Notes under the pieces: generated by a model
The model's database searches: none
Told to the model about the DNA's origin: nothing
The model's input: only the letters and a program-made list of their open reading frames with translations
Origin: Liopterus haemorrhoidalis
Taxonomy: Eukaryota > Arthropoda > Insecta > Coleoptera > Dytiscidae
Assembly (NCBI GenBank): GCA_963971575.1
Contig: OZ020625.1
Location: forward strand, 248,001-312,000
Reading direction: 5' to 3'
DNA: 64,000 bases
Program-made: the position numbers and the translations under genes
Part shown: positions 53,911 to 63,642 of the stretch, piece after piece
Layout: every line of letters starts with the position of its first letter
Position numbering within the stretch: the stretch's first letter is position 1

Positions 53911-54512
53911 TACCCTTTTCACACTAGAACTTTAAGATGAGTGAACTTAAAGTTCACCGATGTTTAACATCGGTATGCTTTCACACTTGATGTTTAAATC
54001 TCCGGTGCTGTCATCAGCTACAGTAATTTTGTCCTTAAGTTACCGTCATGAAATTACCAGTTTTGAACTGTCTGCGCAGACGCACATTTTGTATTATTAT
54101 AAACAAATATGGATATTTCATTTCATTCTACAATAAAGACACTACAATAAAGAATATATTACACCTGTATTAACATGTAAGTCGATACATTTTATCTCAG
54201 TTATTGTAGCTCTGTATTTTATTAAACACATTATTAAAATAAATAATTTTATTATAACAATAAGTATAAACTTCTTATAACGTCGATATAATACAGTATT
54301 CTTGTTTATGATAATATAAAATGTTGACAGCACAAATTCAAGGAGTATTTTTTTATAATAGAAATTAAGTTGGCAATGCGGGCGATATTTAATACGCAGA
54401 TCTCTGTCTTAAACATCGCTTGTATTTAGACGAGGCCATACGGTTTCACATTAGCGTTTAAACATACATTCACTTTAACATCCGATCTTAAAGATCTAGT
54501 GTGAAAAGGGTA
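53911..54512 (-). mobile_element. PIF/Harbinger-like MITE, copy B, TAA TSD
   Basis: TACCCTTTTCACACTAGA and TCTAGTGTGAAAAGGGTA bound 602 bp. TAA flanks at 53908-53910 and 54513-54515. It is inverted relative to 23319-23903, which it matches over nearly its full length. Confidence 0.92.
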
Positions 54513-54515
54513 TAA

Positions 54516-55107
54516 GTGTCAGATGTTTGGAGATGTATGTATGTATGTACGTACACCAGTAATGTATGTTTTATTTAATTGTGAAGGCTGTGAGGGCTTT
54601 AATAAGATGCAAGGGTTTTGAATAGATGATAATCAGGCTTTGATTTGAGCAATTGATGTAAGTTTCGCTCCGCTCGGTACATGTGCGAGAAGAGAAGAGA
54701 CGAAGCGAGTCGGTGATCAGCTGCAATATCCCATGTCTCTCTAATCAGGGCTCTAGTGACTGCGAGCTTAACTCGCCTTTCAGCTGCTATTCAGAGATCT
54801 CATCCTTTAAAGGATTAACAAAAAAACACACACTCAATCGCGTTATTATACACTAGATTTAAAAAATTTTATTATAGAAATTGCCATTTGGCTGTCTGTC
54901 CGTTCGATTGATAGTCAAATAGCTGAACCTAGAGTGCACACCCAACAATTTTTCTTGAGGGGGGGGGGGCAGAATACAAATTGTTTTAAAGGTGTTTAAT
55001 GTATTGACCTATGAAAAAAGATTCTCATTAAAAACAAAAAAGTCATCACTTGTATTTTGACAAAAACTAGTAAAAACCACTCTTTTTAGCTCTTTGGGGG
55101 GGGGAGG
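54516..55107. other. Unassigned; some GC-richer DNA
   Basis: TATGTATGTATGTACGTACA lies at about 54535-54554. AGTTTCGCTCCGCTCGGTAC (54660-54679) recalls GCTCGCTTCGCTCGGC at 32518. G runs lie at 54959-54969 and 55098-55107. No gene. Confidence 0.4.
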
Positions 55108-55460
55108 CTATATGTAACGTTTCCATGGTTATGATAAATAATATCTCTGTTAGAAAATATTGGACCAAGTTATTTCTACTCTGCTGCTAGAATTTTATGC
55201 AAGTTTTTTTAGTTTTATGAAAAAACAGTTAGTTGAAAGGCAAAATTGACCTTATTTTGGTAATCTACGGCCCAAAATAGGTATATGGGCCAATTTTTAG
55301 TCAAATCTAAGACAAAAGGATTTTCGACAAAAATTGTGAATTTTTTAAGATATACCCCTTACGATTTTTTCAAATTTTAGTCATTTTTAAAGGTGTTGTT
55401 TGATGGACTAGAAAAAAAAATCAGCTGAGATATTAAGACCCCAATTTTTTTCTATTACAA
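55108..55460 (-). repeat. AGCTGTGGCC start plus end of the long extension, minus strand
   Basis: TAACGTTTCCATGGTTATGA, TCTACTCTGCTGCTAGAA and AAGATATACCCCTTACGATT are the reverse complements of the motifs at 21600-22560. The AGCTGTGGCC head itself is deleted. Confidence 0.75.
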
Positions 55461-56565
55461 ATATATTTAATGTACTACTAAATACATTTATTTTATTTGT
55501 AAAAAATCACAGAAAGTTTACAGAAAATATAAATTATTTACATAAAAAATGTGCGCAAAAAAAAATACAAAAACTTTCGAGGACCAAAATTTTTCTGGCG
55601 ACCACCGGTGGTCCGCGGACCACCTGTTGAGAAACACTGTTCTAAACTATGCATGAAATGTGGGGAAAAAAATATTTTGTACTCTAAACAATAGATTTCT
55701 TCCCGGTTCCTCCCATATATATATATTTTTTGTGTAAATATTTTTCTGCGTCTTCAAAAATATTTATTTTATTTTTTTTGCCTCTTCCAAAAATTTTTTT
55801 TTTGCCAACAAATATTTCAGAAGCAAGTGTACGTAATGATTCTTTTTATTTTTGAAGTATTTAGTGCCTCAAGCATAAAGTTTTCTCGAGGTAAAATTTT
55901 CCAGAGGGAATTTGTAATGTGTTGGAACTTGTTTAGTTATTTGAAATTATGGTCCAAGTTTCTTATTAAGTACCGTCCTTAAGGCCCTCTAATACCCGAG
56001 TTCAACTCATTAAAACTAACATTCAAACACGCATCCAATAAATCACAATCACCCCTACAATACTAACACAAATTTAGTTTTATTTTCAAAAAAATATTCT
56101 AGAATTTACAATTAAAGGCGAATCTTTTCGAACTCTTGAACGCTTGAACACGCGACAAGTTTGCCGCGACGAGTTAGGTATCGACGAGTGGTCCTCGACG
56201 AGTCGACCGCGATGAGTAAACAGCGGCTAGTTCAAACATTGAATCTTTTAGTGATCTTTTGCAAAATATCAACTTGATATAAAAGTAAAGTTGATGTGTA
56301 TTTGACATGTTCTTACCCATGTCTTTCACGTCTCATTATTATTTAACACACTGCGGTCCGAGTACAGTTTTACCGACATTCCGTGAATAATTCAGGAGAT
56401 GCAAGGGCTTCAGTAGGGCGTTTAATATTTGAACGGCAACAGACAACTCAAGTTGGAAACTTTTCATATCTATTTTAAATATTTAAGTCCGGGACTTGAT
56501 CGTTTAGGTAAATATATACACTCCTTAACACTAAACTTTTAAACTGACTGATAAAATATATAAAA
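55461..56565. other. Mostly unassigned; hAT-like end and a 14-15 bp minisatellite
   Basis: GGTGGTCCGCGGACCACCTG (55605-55624) with AGAAACACTGTTCTAAA resembles a hAT MITE terminus. 56145-56235 has about six units around the word CGACGAGT. The rest is AT-rich and empty of recognisable genes. Confidence 0.5.
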
Positions 56566-57330
56566 AATCAGCTGTGGCCACCACAGGACCGACCGCCATC
56601 ATAGAGTACTTGTATAAAATACATTCTAGCAGCAGAGTAGAAATAACTTGGCCTAATATCTTTATTATTATTATGCAAAATCTTGAAAAAAAATAATGAA
56701 TTTATGTTTAGGAAATCAGATCGTACTGTGCTCTTTCGGCGTGTCTTAAAAATTTCATAACTAGACTAAATAAAAAAATATTTTTTTTTATATTTAGGGC
56801 CTATGCCCCTAGTGACCGAGAAGTGCCCATCATAGACAAATATCACTTATTCAGTTAAAAAAATCCCCTAACCTTATATACTTTACCGCATAGCACAAAC
56901 GTGCTGTGGGTTGCCTCCAGGGGTAAAAAATTACAATTTTCAAAAATTCATAACTCAAAAACTAAAACAGATAGCGCCCTGCGGTTTGAATATTTAAAAT
57001 CAACACTTATATAGACAGCCAAAAATTTGGGGCCTTTATTGTTAAAGTTTTTCGTTGAACATTTTTTGAACATTGTCAAAATTGACAAAATTTGTAAGGC
57101 CGTATCTCCAAAACTAAAAAAGATATAGACCAAAGATATAGAATTTTTGAAATTCTCAGGTCCGTAATACATTTACAGCAAATTTTGAGCAAAAAAATTT
57201 TTTTTGATAAATTTCATATACCAATATTTTTTTTCTCAATTTAAAAAAATCATCAACTCAAAACTGATGAAGGATAGAGACCTGCGGTTTGAAGTTTTAA
57301 AATTTGCATGTGTTACTTAATCGTTACATT
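56566..57330 (+). repeat. AGCTGTGGCC start with GGCCTATGCCCC extension
   Basis: It starts AATCAGCTGTGGCCACCACA, loses the middle of the head after CTTGGCCTAATATCTTTATT, and continues as the extension with core words near 56945, 57100 and 57245. The same head/extension junction occurs at 41095, so the two copies share a recent ancestor. Confidence 0.85.
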
Positions 57331-57333
57331 GTT

Positions 57334-57741
57334 ACATTTTTATGAAAAAATAATAATTAAAATAATAATTTAGGGTTTGTGCCATACATGGAACATTATG
57401 ATTCTACATTATGTTACAAAAGAAAATGATTCCGTATTATTTGTTCGTCAATTGCTAGGTGTTCTTCATTAGGGATTAAAAGCAGTCGCCCTCGAATTTT
57501 TGAAAGAAAAGGTCGTATCTTCTAGTTGTCCTTTCTCAATAAATTCAGAGTTATCGTTGTGCAAATTCCGCTTGATATCCTCAAATCTATTGCAGCCCAT
57601 TACTTGAGATACTGCAGGATCCATTGCTGTGTATGTGGCATATATGAACATTCATGAAGTAACGTTCTGATTCAGTTTTAAAAGTAAAATAAAAAATAAA
57701 AATCGGATTGTGCCATATGTGACACACTATGCGGTAAAGGG
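57334..57741 (-). mobile_element. piggyBac-like non-autonomous relic, copy B
   Basis: The right end TATGCGGTAAAGGG is followed by TTAA (57742-57745), the complement of the CCCTTTACTGCA end of copy A. The left part is missing and the copy joins the composite repeat near 57334. The two copies match across about 390 bp. Confidence 0.78.
57469..57651 (-). pseudogene. piggyBac transposase fragment, copy B
   Basis: It is nearly identical to 51575-51757 through MGCNRFEDIKRNLHNDNSEF. A local change here removes the F of LHFNDN and adds SE, so it is further decayed. It has the same end, KNSRATAFNP. Confidence 0.75.
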
Positions 57742-57745
57742 TTAA

Positions 57746-58111
57746 AGACGGAGACCAAACTGACAAAGCAAACTCCAAATGCGGTCTTATATATGTAATA
57801 TACAATTTTCAATAATCCGGGGACGGCTGATAAAAGGATCTCGATAACTGTCCGTATAAAAGAATATCACTATTATTATAAAATATAAATATACTGTAAT
57901 ATATTAAGTCGTGACGTCTTTGTCCAGGATGTGCTGTAAACAGAGCCCTTATTATTCGTCCTGAATGTAAAGGCTGAGCTAAACTATGCACACCACAACT
58001 CTCATAACCTGCATACCTGCCACCTGCTAATTAACTAATGTTGTTGCGCAAGGGGGGAGGGTGCGAGCGAGCTATGCACGTACATACAGACACACAGACA
58101 TGCACACACAT
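57746..58111. other. Unassigned
   Basis: A short GC-richer stretch with an 8-9 base G tract near 58051-58058 and an ACACAGACATGCACACACAT stretch near 58090. No family is recognised. Confidence 0.4.
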
Positions 58112-58190
58112 GGAGACGTCTTCCAACAGGACAATGCGCAACTTTCACCGAACTATCGAGCTATGAAGATACCAGAGCTATTCAATTCTA
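58112..58190 (+). pseudogene. Possible Tc1/mariner-type transposase scrap
   Basis: The frame reads DVFQQDNAQLSPNYRAMKIP. FQQDNA followed by a basic stretch is the second-aspartate motif of Tc1-like transposases. The fragment is only about 25 codons and lacks the other motifs, so the call is tentative. Confidence 0.35.
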
Positions 58191-58629
58191 TATCTCATTC
58201 ACAACTATCCACGATATGCACATAAACAATAGTTTAAAGCATGAATTAATTCATTAACATTCCTGGCTATCACCGCCTTAAGCCCTCCTATCATCGAGGT
58301 TCAAATTTCACCTGCATATATGTTTTTTCTGAAACTATTTGAAGAGTTACTGCAAAAAGGTTTTATCTATAAAACTGGTCAACAAATTTAAACTTTTTTT
58401 TGCTGACTTAGATGTGATACTTCTTTTTAACTAATTTTGGGGTGCTGATTTCAAAAATGTTAACAGTTTCTGCCTAACACGTCAAATTTTTGTTCTATCG
58501 TATTTTGACTTTTTTCACCTTTTCACGTTCCGATATACGTCTACTTTAATTTCAATTGGCCGGTGAGAATAGATTTAAATGTTGGAGAACCAAACATAAT
58601 ACACGAACCTTTTGGTGGACCGAACAAAA
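58191..58629. other. Unassigned
   Basis: Nothing is recognised. 58580-58630 may be the far 5' end of the pseudogene that follows. Confidence 0.35.
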
Positions 58630-59125
58630 ATCATTTTCCCCCCTATTCATATCAGGGTCTAACGAAGCAGTTTGTAAAAGCGTTGAACAAAGATGGTGAC
58701 TGTTTCAAATATATATCTGAAACATTTTCTCAGTAATGAGAAGCGAAAATCTGGCATTTTTGACGGACCACAAATTAGAAAATTAGTGAATGATCCACAT
58801 TTCACTGTACATATGGGTGATATGGAGAAGAATGCATGGCAGTCTTTCGTGGCGCTCATCAAAAATTTTCTTGGGAATAAAAAAGCCGAAAACTATGTGG
58901 AGGTCGTTGAAAATTTGATTGAAAATTATCATCATCTGTGGTGCAATATGAGCGTGAAATTTTTTAAACAGTCTTGACAAACTTCCTGTCAATCTTGGAG
59001 ATATTAGTGATGAACAGGGTGAACGTTTCCATCAGGATTTAAAAGAGATGGAGAGACGTTATCAAGGAAGGTGAGATACTCACATGATGGCTGACTACTG
59101 TTGAAGTATTAAAAGAGACTTATCG
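58630..59125 (+). pseudogene. Decayed member of a widespread arthropod repeat-associated protein family
   Basis: Several frames join into one protein: GLTKQFVKALNKDGDCFKYI, then after a frame change NEKRKSGIFDGPQIRKLVND, KNAWQSFVALIKNFLGNKKA and ENYVEVVENLIENYHHLWCN. After another frame change come LPVNLGDISDEQGERFHQDL and EMERRYQGR-stop-DTHMMADYC-stop-SIKRD. Both late stops are TGA where tryptophan (TGG) would be expected. I recall this order (GPQI, FLGNKKAENY, DEQGERFHQD, RRYQG, MMADYCW) from a large family of uncharacterised arthropod proteins. I cannot name its function. At least two frameshifts and two stops make it a pseudogene. Confidence 0.65.
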
Positions 59126-60138
59126 GGAATGGTGCACTCCAGAAGATCTTACAAACGACCATTTAATCCTTAAATTATTTTGTATTTTTATTTTAACACT
59201 CCAATGCATTAAAATGTAATTAAAACTGTTCTCATTTTCTTTCTTTCACTATAAATAACACTTTAAGAATATTTTCTAATTATTTAGTCCTTATTGTTCG
59301 CCAAATTTGTACCAATTACAGTATCGACGTCTAAAATTAAACTATACAAGCATTATTTGGCCGAAAATATGTATTTCTTGTAGAGCAAAAATCTGATGTG
59401 ATATTTGAGTTCAGCAGCACCAAATTAGTAAGAAACAAGTCTTAGATGTAAGTCAGCAAAAATTGTGTGGACCAGTGTAATATAATACCTCAACGTGTGT
59501 CCCTGCGTGGGTTTTTGAAGCACGCCTCCATATTCCCGAATAATAATTTTGATAGGTACTCATTTAAAGGACGGCATATGTTTGTTACGAACAAGAATTT
59601 TTTTGAAAAATCTTTTTCATCTACCAATAATCGAACTCACAATTCCACACTTACAGAGAGAGTGGTATGACATAAAAATAACAATATATGTTTACAAAAT
59701 TAAAAATTCCATTAGCAAATCTGCCGTGGACAATTTTGAGAGCGGATTAAAAAAATCAACCCTCAAACAATGTCGAATGTTAAATAAATACAAATATTAA
59801 ATCGCCTTTATTAATATTGAAATTAATTAATAAATACGTTTGTCCAATAATTGATCAACCAACTGAACAAATCATTAATAATGCTAAATTATTTATTAGA
59901 AATTTGGAAATGAAGTATTATACTGCAGGGTGTCACACATGAAATGATAGAAAAAGTGTAGAATTTTGTTTTAATTTTTACTGTTTAAGACCATAATATA
60001 TTTTATATAATTTTCACCGTATACCTTTCAAGCCTTCATTTTCCATACTAAATAAATAATAATTCAAAATAATTGTGAGAACCGAAAAATAAATTTCGTT
60101 AGGAAATATTAAGTTTTATAATAATTTTTCAAAAAACT
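59126..60138. other. Unassigned AT-rich DNA
   Basis: The plus-strand frame 59549-59800 (HLPIIELTIPHLQREWYDIK) and the overlapping one at 59467 show no family likeness. CGAACTCACAATTCCACAC near 59630 is a poor B-box. No repeat partner was found in the window. Confidence 0.4.
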
Positions 60139-60856
60139 AAGGTGTCAATGGATCTATCACCTAGTGATGACCGAATTTTTGTGACGAAAAGACCTGCCGC
60201 AGAAAAGGCTCTTTCAGATTCAATCGATGTCTGTGGAATGGTCATTAGTGCGTCATATAATTTATTGGTGCGTTTTCCCGTTGCTTCATAGATATTCATT
60301 TCTTTGGCGATGTTTTTGACGTCATATAGAAAACCTTCGGTATTCTCAACTCGTGTCACATTCGAAATAGCAACATCCAACTTCTGATGAAGTGATAATT
60401 CAAACGTGATTTTTCGCTCTGCCATCAGTGAATTTTTAGCCTCATCACCACTACTATCTAAATCTTCCATACTACAAGCATCCGCATTTGCAACAAAAAG
60501 TTTAGCAAATAACTTTTTAGCTATACCAATACTGATTTATTGAATTTACTTCCGATTCGTAGTGTTATAATTTGATGAGTTGTTTAGGTTATTCAGTAAG
60601 CCAACTAAATTATTATTCCTTCGTTCGACAATTCTCTGTTGGACAAATTCCAGCATTTTAGACGAAAAACTATTATTGTTTTTGCGTAACTCATCCAAAA
60701 TACAGCCTCTGATTTAAGTAGTGTTGCTCCGCGTCGGCCAAGTCTCTCAATACCAATTTTTAATGGCTGTAGTGCCGTTACCACCTCGTTGATTACTAAA
60801 TATTCCTTCTGCGAAAAAAGCGGGATTCCTGGGTTGACAAAGGGATTTATTTTCAC
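60129..60856 (-). pseudogene. hAT transposase C-terminal fragments, copy B
   Basis: 60856-60605 carries KEYLVINEVVTALQPLKIGI and RLGRRGATLLKSEAVFWM. 60470-60129 carries LYDALMTIPQTSIESERAFS then AAGLFVTKIRSSLGDRSID, the hAT dimerisation motif. Differences from copy A are scattered substitutions plus MNIYEATGKR against ETTGKR. Frame changes between the blocks persist in both copies, so the common ancestor was already broken. Confidence 0.85.
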
Positions 60857-60897
60857 ATACGGGATCCCGGGAAAACGGGACCATTTAAGAAGCCCTA
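60140..60897 (-). mobile_element. hAT element relic B (internally deleted)
   Basis: It is homologous to 16853-17603 over its full span, ending TTTAAGAAGCCCTA on the right. It keeps an extra 12 bp that copy A lost (AACATTTATGAAGC-like, encoding MNIYEA). Copy A instead has a 20 bp-scale CCCCGGGATAACGGG insertion. Confidence 0.7.
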
Positions 60898-60929
60898 GTT
60901 CTGATGTCAGATCTTCTAATTCTGTCCAT

Positions 60930-61085
60930 TACCGGTCGTCTTCTTGGACAGTGACAGAATTTTGGCATCACCACCAACTTGATTTGTCAGGTCTTTGATC
61001 CCCAAGATATCTGGAAAGACCTCACAGTAAAGAAACATGGTGGTAAATAAGACCAAAAATTCCAACTGTCTAAGAACAGTAAAAA
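60930..61085 (-). repeat. Hairpin repeat, isolated copy
   Basis: TTCTTGGACAGTGACAGAAT ... TGTCAGGTCTTTGATCCCC faces GGAAAGACCTCACAGTAAAG ... TCCAACTGTCTAAGAAC. This is a complete foldback with about 65 bp arms and a short centre. It shows the natural outer ends of the hairpin family (TTCTTGGACAGT / ACTGTCTAAGAA). Confidence 0.85.
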
Positions 61086-61684
61086 ATAATTACCAACAAC
61101 CCTTTCGATAATATTTTGTTTCAATATTTAAATGTTGTTATCTATGGTAGTCGTTGTTTCCGAGGTGTATTTAATTTTGTGTTTGTGAAAAGATTCAATC
61201 GGATTGCTTTGCAGCAACCACTTGTGAAAAGTCTTTGAAAATCTCTTGAAACATTCCCCCTTTTCTCTCTCTGTTATCGACAATTTTCTTATTTAATTCG
61301 TTTGAAGAATTTTTCGATACACTTTTCAAAAACAACTATATAAAAAAACCGCTATGTTTACCGATACCGGTCTCATTTCAGATAACATGCAAGCTCTTTA
61401 AAAAGTAATTATTGCAAAATAATGAATTTAACAAATATTATTACTTTAATTTAATTACGCTATATCTAAGCGCTCACGAAAAAATACACACACGGAAAAA
61501 AAGCGCGCACGGTAAAATACACACACGGAAAAAAGCGGGCATGAAAAAACACACACACGGAAAAAAGCATACACGGAAAAAAGCACACACGGAAAAAAGC
61601 GTACTTAAACTATATTTCAAATCAGTTTGAAATAAATCGCAAGAAACTATTACACAGTAAAATTTTATTATTTGCCCGCATTAA
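61086..61684. repeat. Unassigned, with a 16-17 bp minisatellite at 61485-61605
   Basis: ACACACGGAAAAAAGC-type units repeat about seven times. The lysine/histidine-rich frame through them is a by-product. 61086-61480 shows nothing. Confidence 0.7.
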
Positions 61685-61686
61685 TA

Positions 61687-62969
61687 CAAGGTGTCTCAAA
61701 AGAAATTTTATATTTAGTGGATCGATTAAAAAAAAAGTAAGCCGTATATAGAAAAAATGTTTATTAATTATTAAAATACACTTTTTGGGGATTTATTTCT
61801 TAAAAATAATATCGTCTTAATGTAGACCCTCGCGTTCTCGGCACTCATTTAATCGAACAGTAAAATTACTTATGACGTCTCGGCAGGTGGACTCAGGGAT
61901 GGCTGCCATTTCGTGACGGATATTTTCTTTCAAATGCGCCAGTGAAGTCGGTTTATTGGCGTAAACTTTAGATTTAAGATAACCCCATAGGAAAAAGTCC
62001 ATAGGGGTTAAATCTGGACTGCGTGGAGGCCAATTTATGTCACCTCTCCGGGAGATCAATTTGCCTGAGAAAAATTCACGAACACGTGGCAGAGACATAT
62101 TGGACGTGTGTGAAGTTGCTCCGTCCTGTTGGAACCATGTTCTTTGGTTATAGCCAGGAAAGTTTTGCAGTTCAGGTACCAAGAAGTTGTCTAACATCTC
62201 CACATAACGCTCTGAATTCACTGTAACTGCACGCCCCCTTTCGTCTTCAAAAAAGTAAGGGCCGATAATTTCTCGCGCCGACATCGCAGCCCATACGGTC
62301 ACTTTAGGCGAATGTAGGGGTTCCTGATGTTTGCGTTTCGGATTCGTTGCACTCCAGTAGCGGCAGTTCTGCTTATTTACGTGGCCATTAAGATGAAAAT
62401 TAGCTTCATCCGAAAACAAAATGTTGGTAAACGTTGAAAATCGCTCAATCACCTGATCTTGGGGCTTTAATTCTTGCACCAATTGAATTTTGTAGGGGTG
62501 CAGCTTTAGGTCTTTGTGCATAATGCGATGTAATGATGATCTATGCACATTTAAAGCACTTGCGCGCTTCCGAATTGAAAGGTTCGGGTCGTCACGAACA
62601 GACTGATTAACATTCTCCACGTTTTCTACCGTTCTTGATGACCTAGGTCGCCCGGATTTTGATTTATCCAGCGTTGTACCAGTCTCTTCAAACTTTTTAA
62701 CCCAATTTCGAATGAGAGGAATGCTTGGCGCATCATTTAAGTGGCGAAAACCTCGAATACTGCAGAATTTTCTACGCGCTACAGTCGCCGAATCACCGTT
62801 TTTGTAAAACTCTCGCACGCATAACGCGCGGTCTGCTCCCGAGAAACGCTCCATAGCGACTGCATTCCCAAGAGCCAGGCTACCGATTGACATAATCCCC
62901 GCGCCCCTCGGATACGTTGCGTTCACGCAGTAAGCTAAATAAATATAAAATTTCTTGTGAGACACCTTG
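61687..62969 (-). mobile_element. DD41D Tc1/mariner element 3
   Basis: The ends CAAGGTGTCTCAAAAGAAAT and ACAAGAAATTT-type complement (ATTTCTTGTGAGACACCTTG, one mismatch) are flanked by TA (61685-61686, 62970-62971). Length is 1283 bp, 27 bp shorter than element 2 because of one in-frame deletion. Confidence 0.95.
61817..62854 (-). CDS. DD41D transposase, longest open copy (345 residues), probably defective
   Basis: The start is taken as ATG 62854-62852 (MERFSGADRALCVREFYKNG). An in-frame upstream extension reads through the TIR and is not used. The HTH/GRPR region and the core motifs FSDEANFHLNG (D149), WFQQDGATSHTS (D244) and SPDLTPMDFFLW (D286) are all present, with 41 residues between the last two D. 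Three lesions: a nine-residue deletion just before the catalytic core (ASQRLNFVN of element 2), H to N in DEAH, and an early TAA (61819-61817) removing the last seven residues. The enzyme would cut and join DNA at TA sites; whether this copy works is doubtful. Confidence 0.9.
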   Translation of the reverse strand: MERFSGADRALCVREFYKNGDSATVARRKFCSIRGFRHLNDAPSIPLIRNWVKKFEETGTTLDKSKSGRPRSSRTVENVENVNQSVRDDPNLSIRKRASALNVHRSSLHRIMHKDLKLHPYKIQLVQELKPQDQVIERFSTFTNILFSDEANFHLNGHVNKQNCRYWSATNPKRKHQEPLHSPKVTVWAAMSAREIIGPYFFEDERGRAVTVNSERYVEMLDNFLVPELQNFPGYNQRTWFQQDGATSHTSNMSLPRVREFFSGKLISRRGDINWPPRSPDLTPMDFFLWGYLKSKVYANKPTSLAHLKENIRHEMAAIPESTCRDVISNFTVRLNECREREGLH

Positions 62970-62984
62970 TATATTGCGTTCACA

Positions 62985-63240
62985 TTTAGATTTGGTTATT
63001 TTGGTTACTTTTATAGTGTAGTACTGACTTTTAAATGTAAATTTGTCGTTTCAAAATATTCCTTACGCTGTAAAACCTACTTCAAATTTGTTGGTTATGA
63101 TCATTATCACTAAGATATCATTTATCCTTATGACATATGTCAAATGAATTGACATTTTAAGAAAGTGAAATTTTTTACCATGTTTTAATACCAACATGTC
63201 ATACAATTTCGAAGGTGCAAACTATTGAATGTATCAGTTT
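62985..63240 (+). repeat. Copy of the MITE interior at 43499-43740
   Basis: TTTGGTTATTTTGGTTACTT, ATATTCCTTACGCTGTAAAA, GGTTATGATCATTATCACTA and GAAGGTGCAAACTATTGA are shared in order. The TTTTGTAAGAACA ends are missing. The DD41D element 3 lies immediately to the left and may have replaced the left end. Confidence 0.75.
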
Positions 63241-63642
63241 GTAATTTTTACTTATATGAGCACTGCTGCCTTTGTTTAAGGGCCGTTCTTTCAGAGCCTA
63301 AAATGATTTTAAGTAGTGCATTAGACATGAAACATTTTCCAACTACTTAAACTTATAAATATTCTGTAATGCTAAAATGTCAAGTAGATCAACTTCACTG
63401 AAACTTTACCAAACTTTCCAACTTTATAGTTAATATGTTCAAAACCAATTCTTCAATTTGCTTCGATATATTTTCAAAATTTACATAATTATGTTAAAAT
63501 ATACTGGAGAAATAATTACTCTAAAAGCCCTTGGCTAGAATTCGATAGAATAGAAATACCAACAAAAATATTCGCTAAATTTTACATACCTCTATCCCAA
63601 ATTATGAAATTTATATTAAACTTTCCGAGCATGAACGATCAG
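63241..63642. other. Unassigned AT-rich DNA
   Basis: Nothing is recognised. Confidence 0.4.

Noticed and set aside
58978..59110. Recoding of TGA as tryptophan or selenocysteine
   Set aside because: Frameshifts occur in the same copy, so ordinary decay (TGG to TGA) is the simpler explanation.
61412..61630. Lysine/histidine-rich frame (KIHTRKK repeats)
   Set aside because: It is a direct translation of the ACACACGGAAAAAAGC minisatellite.
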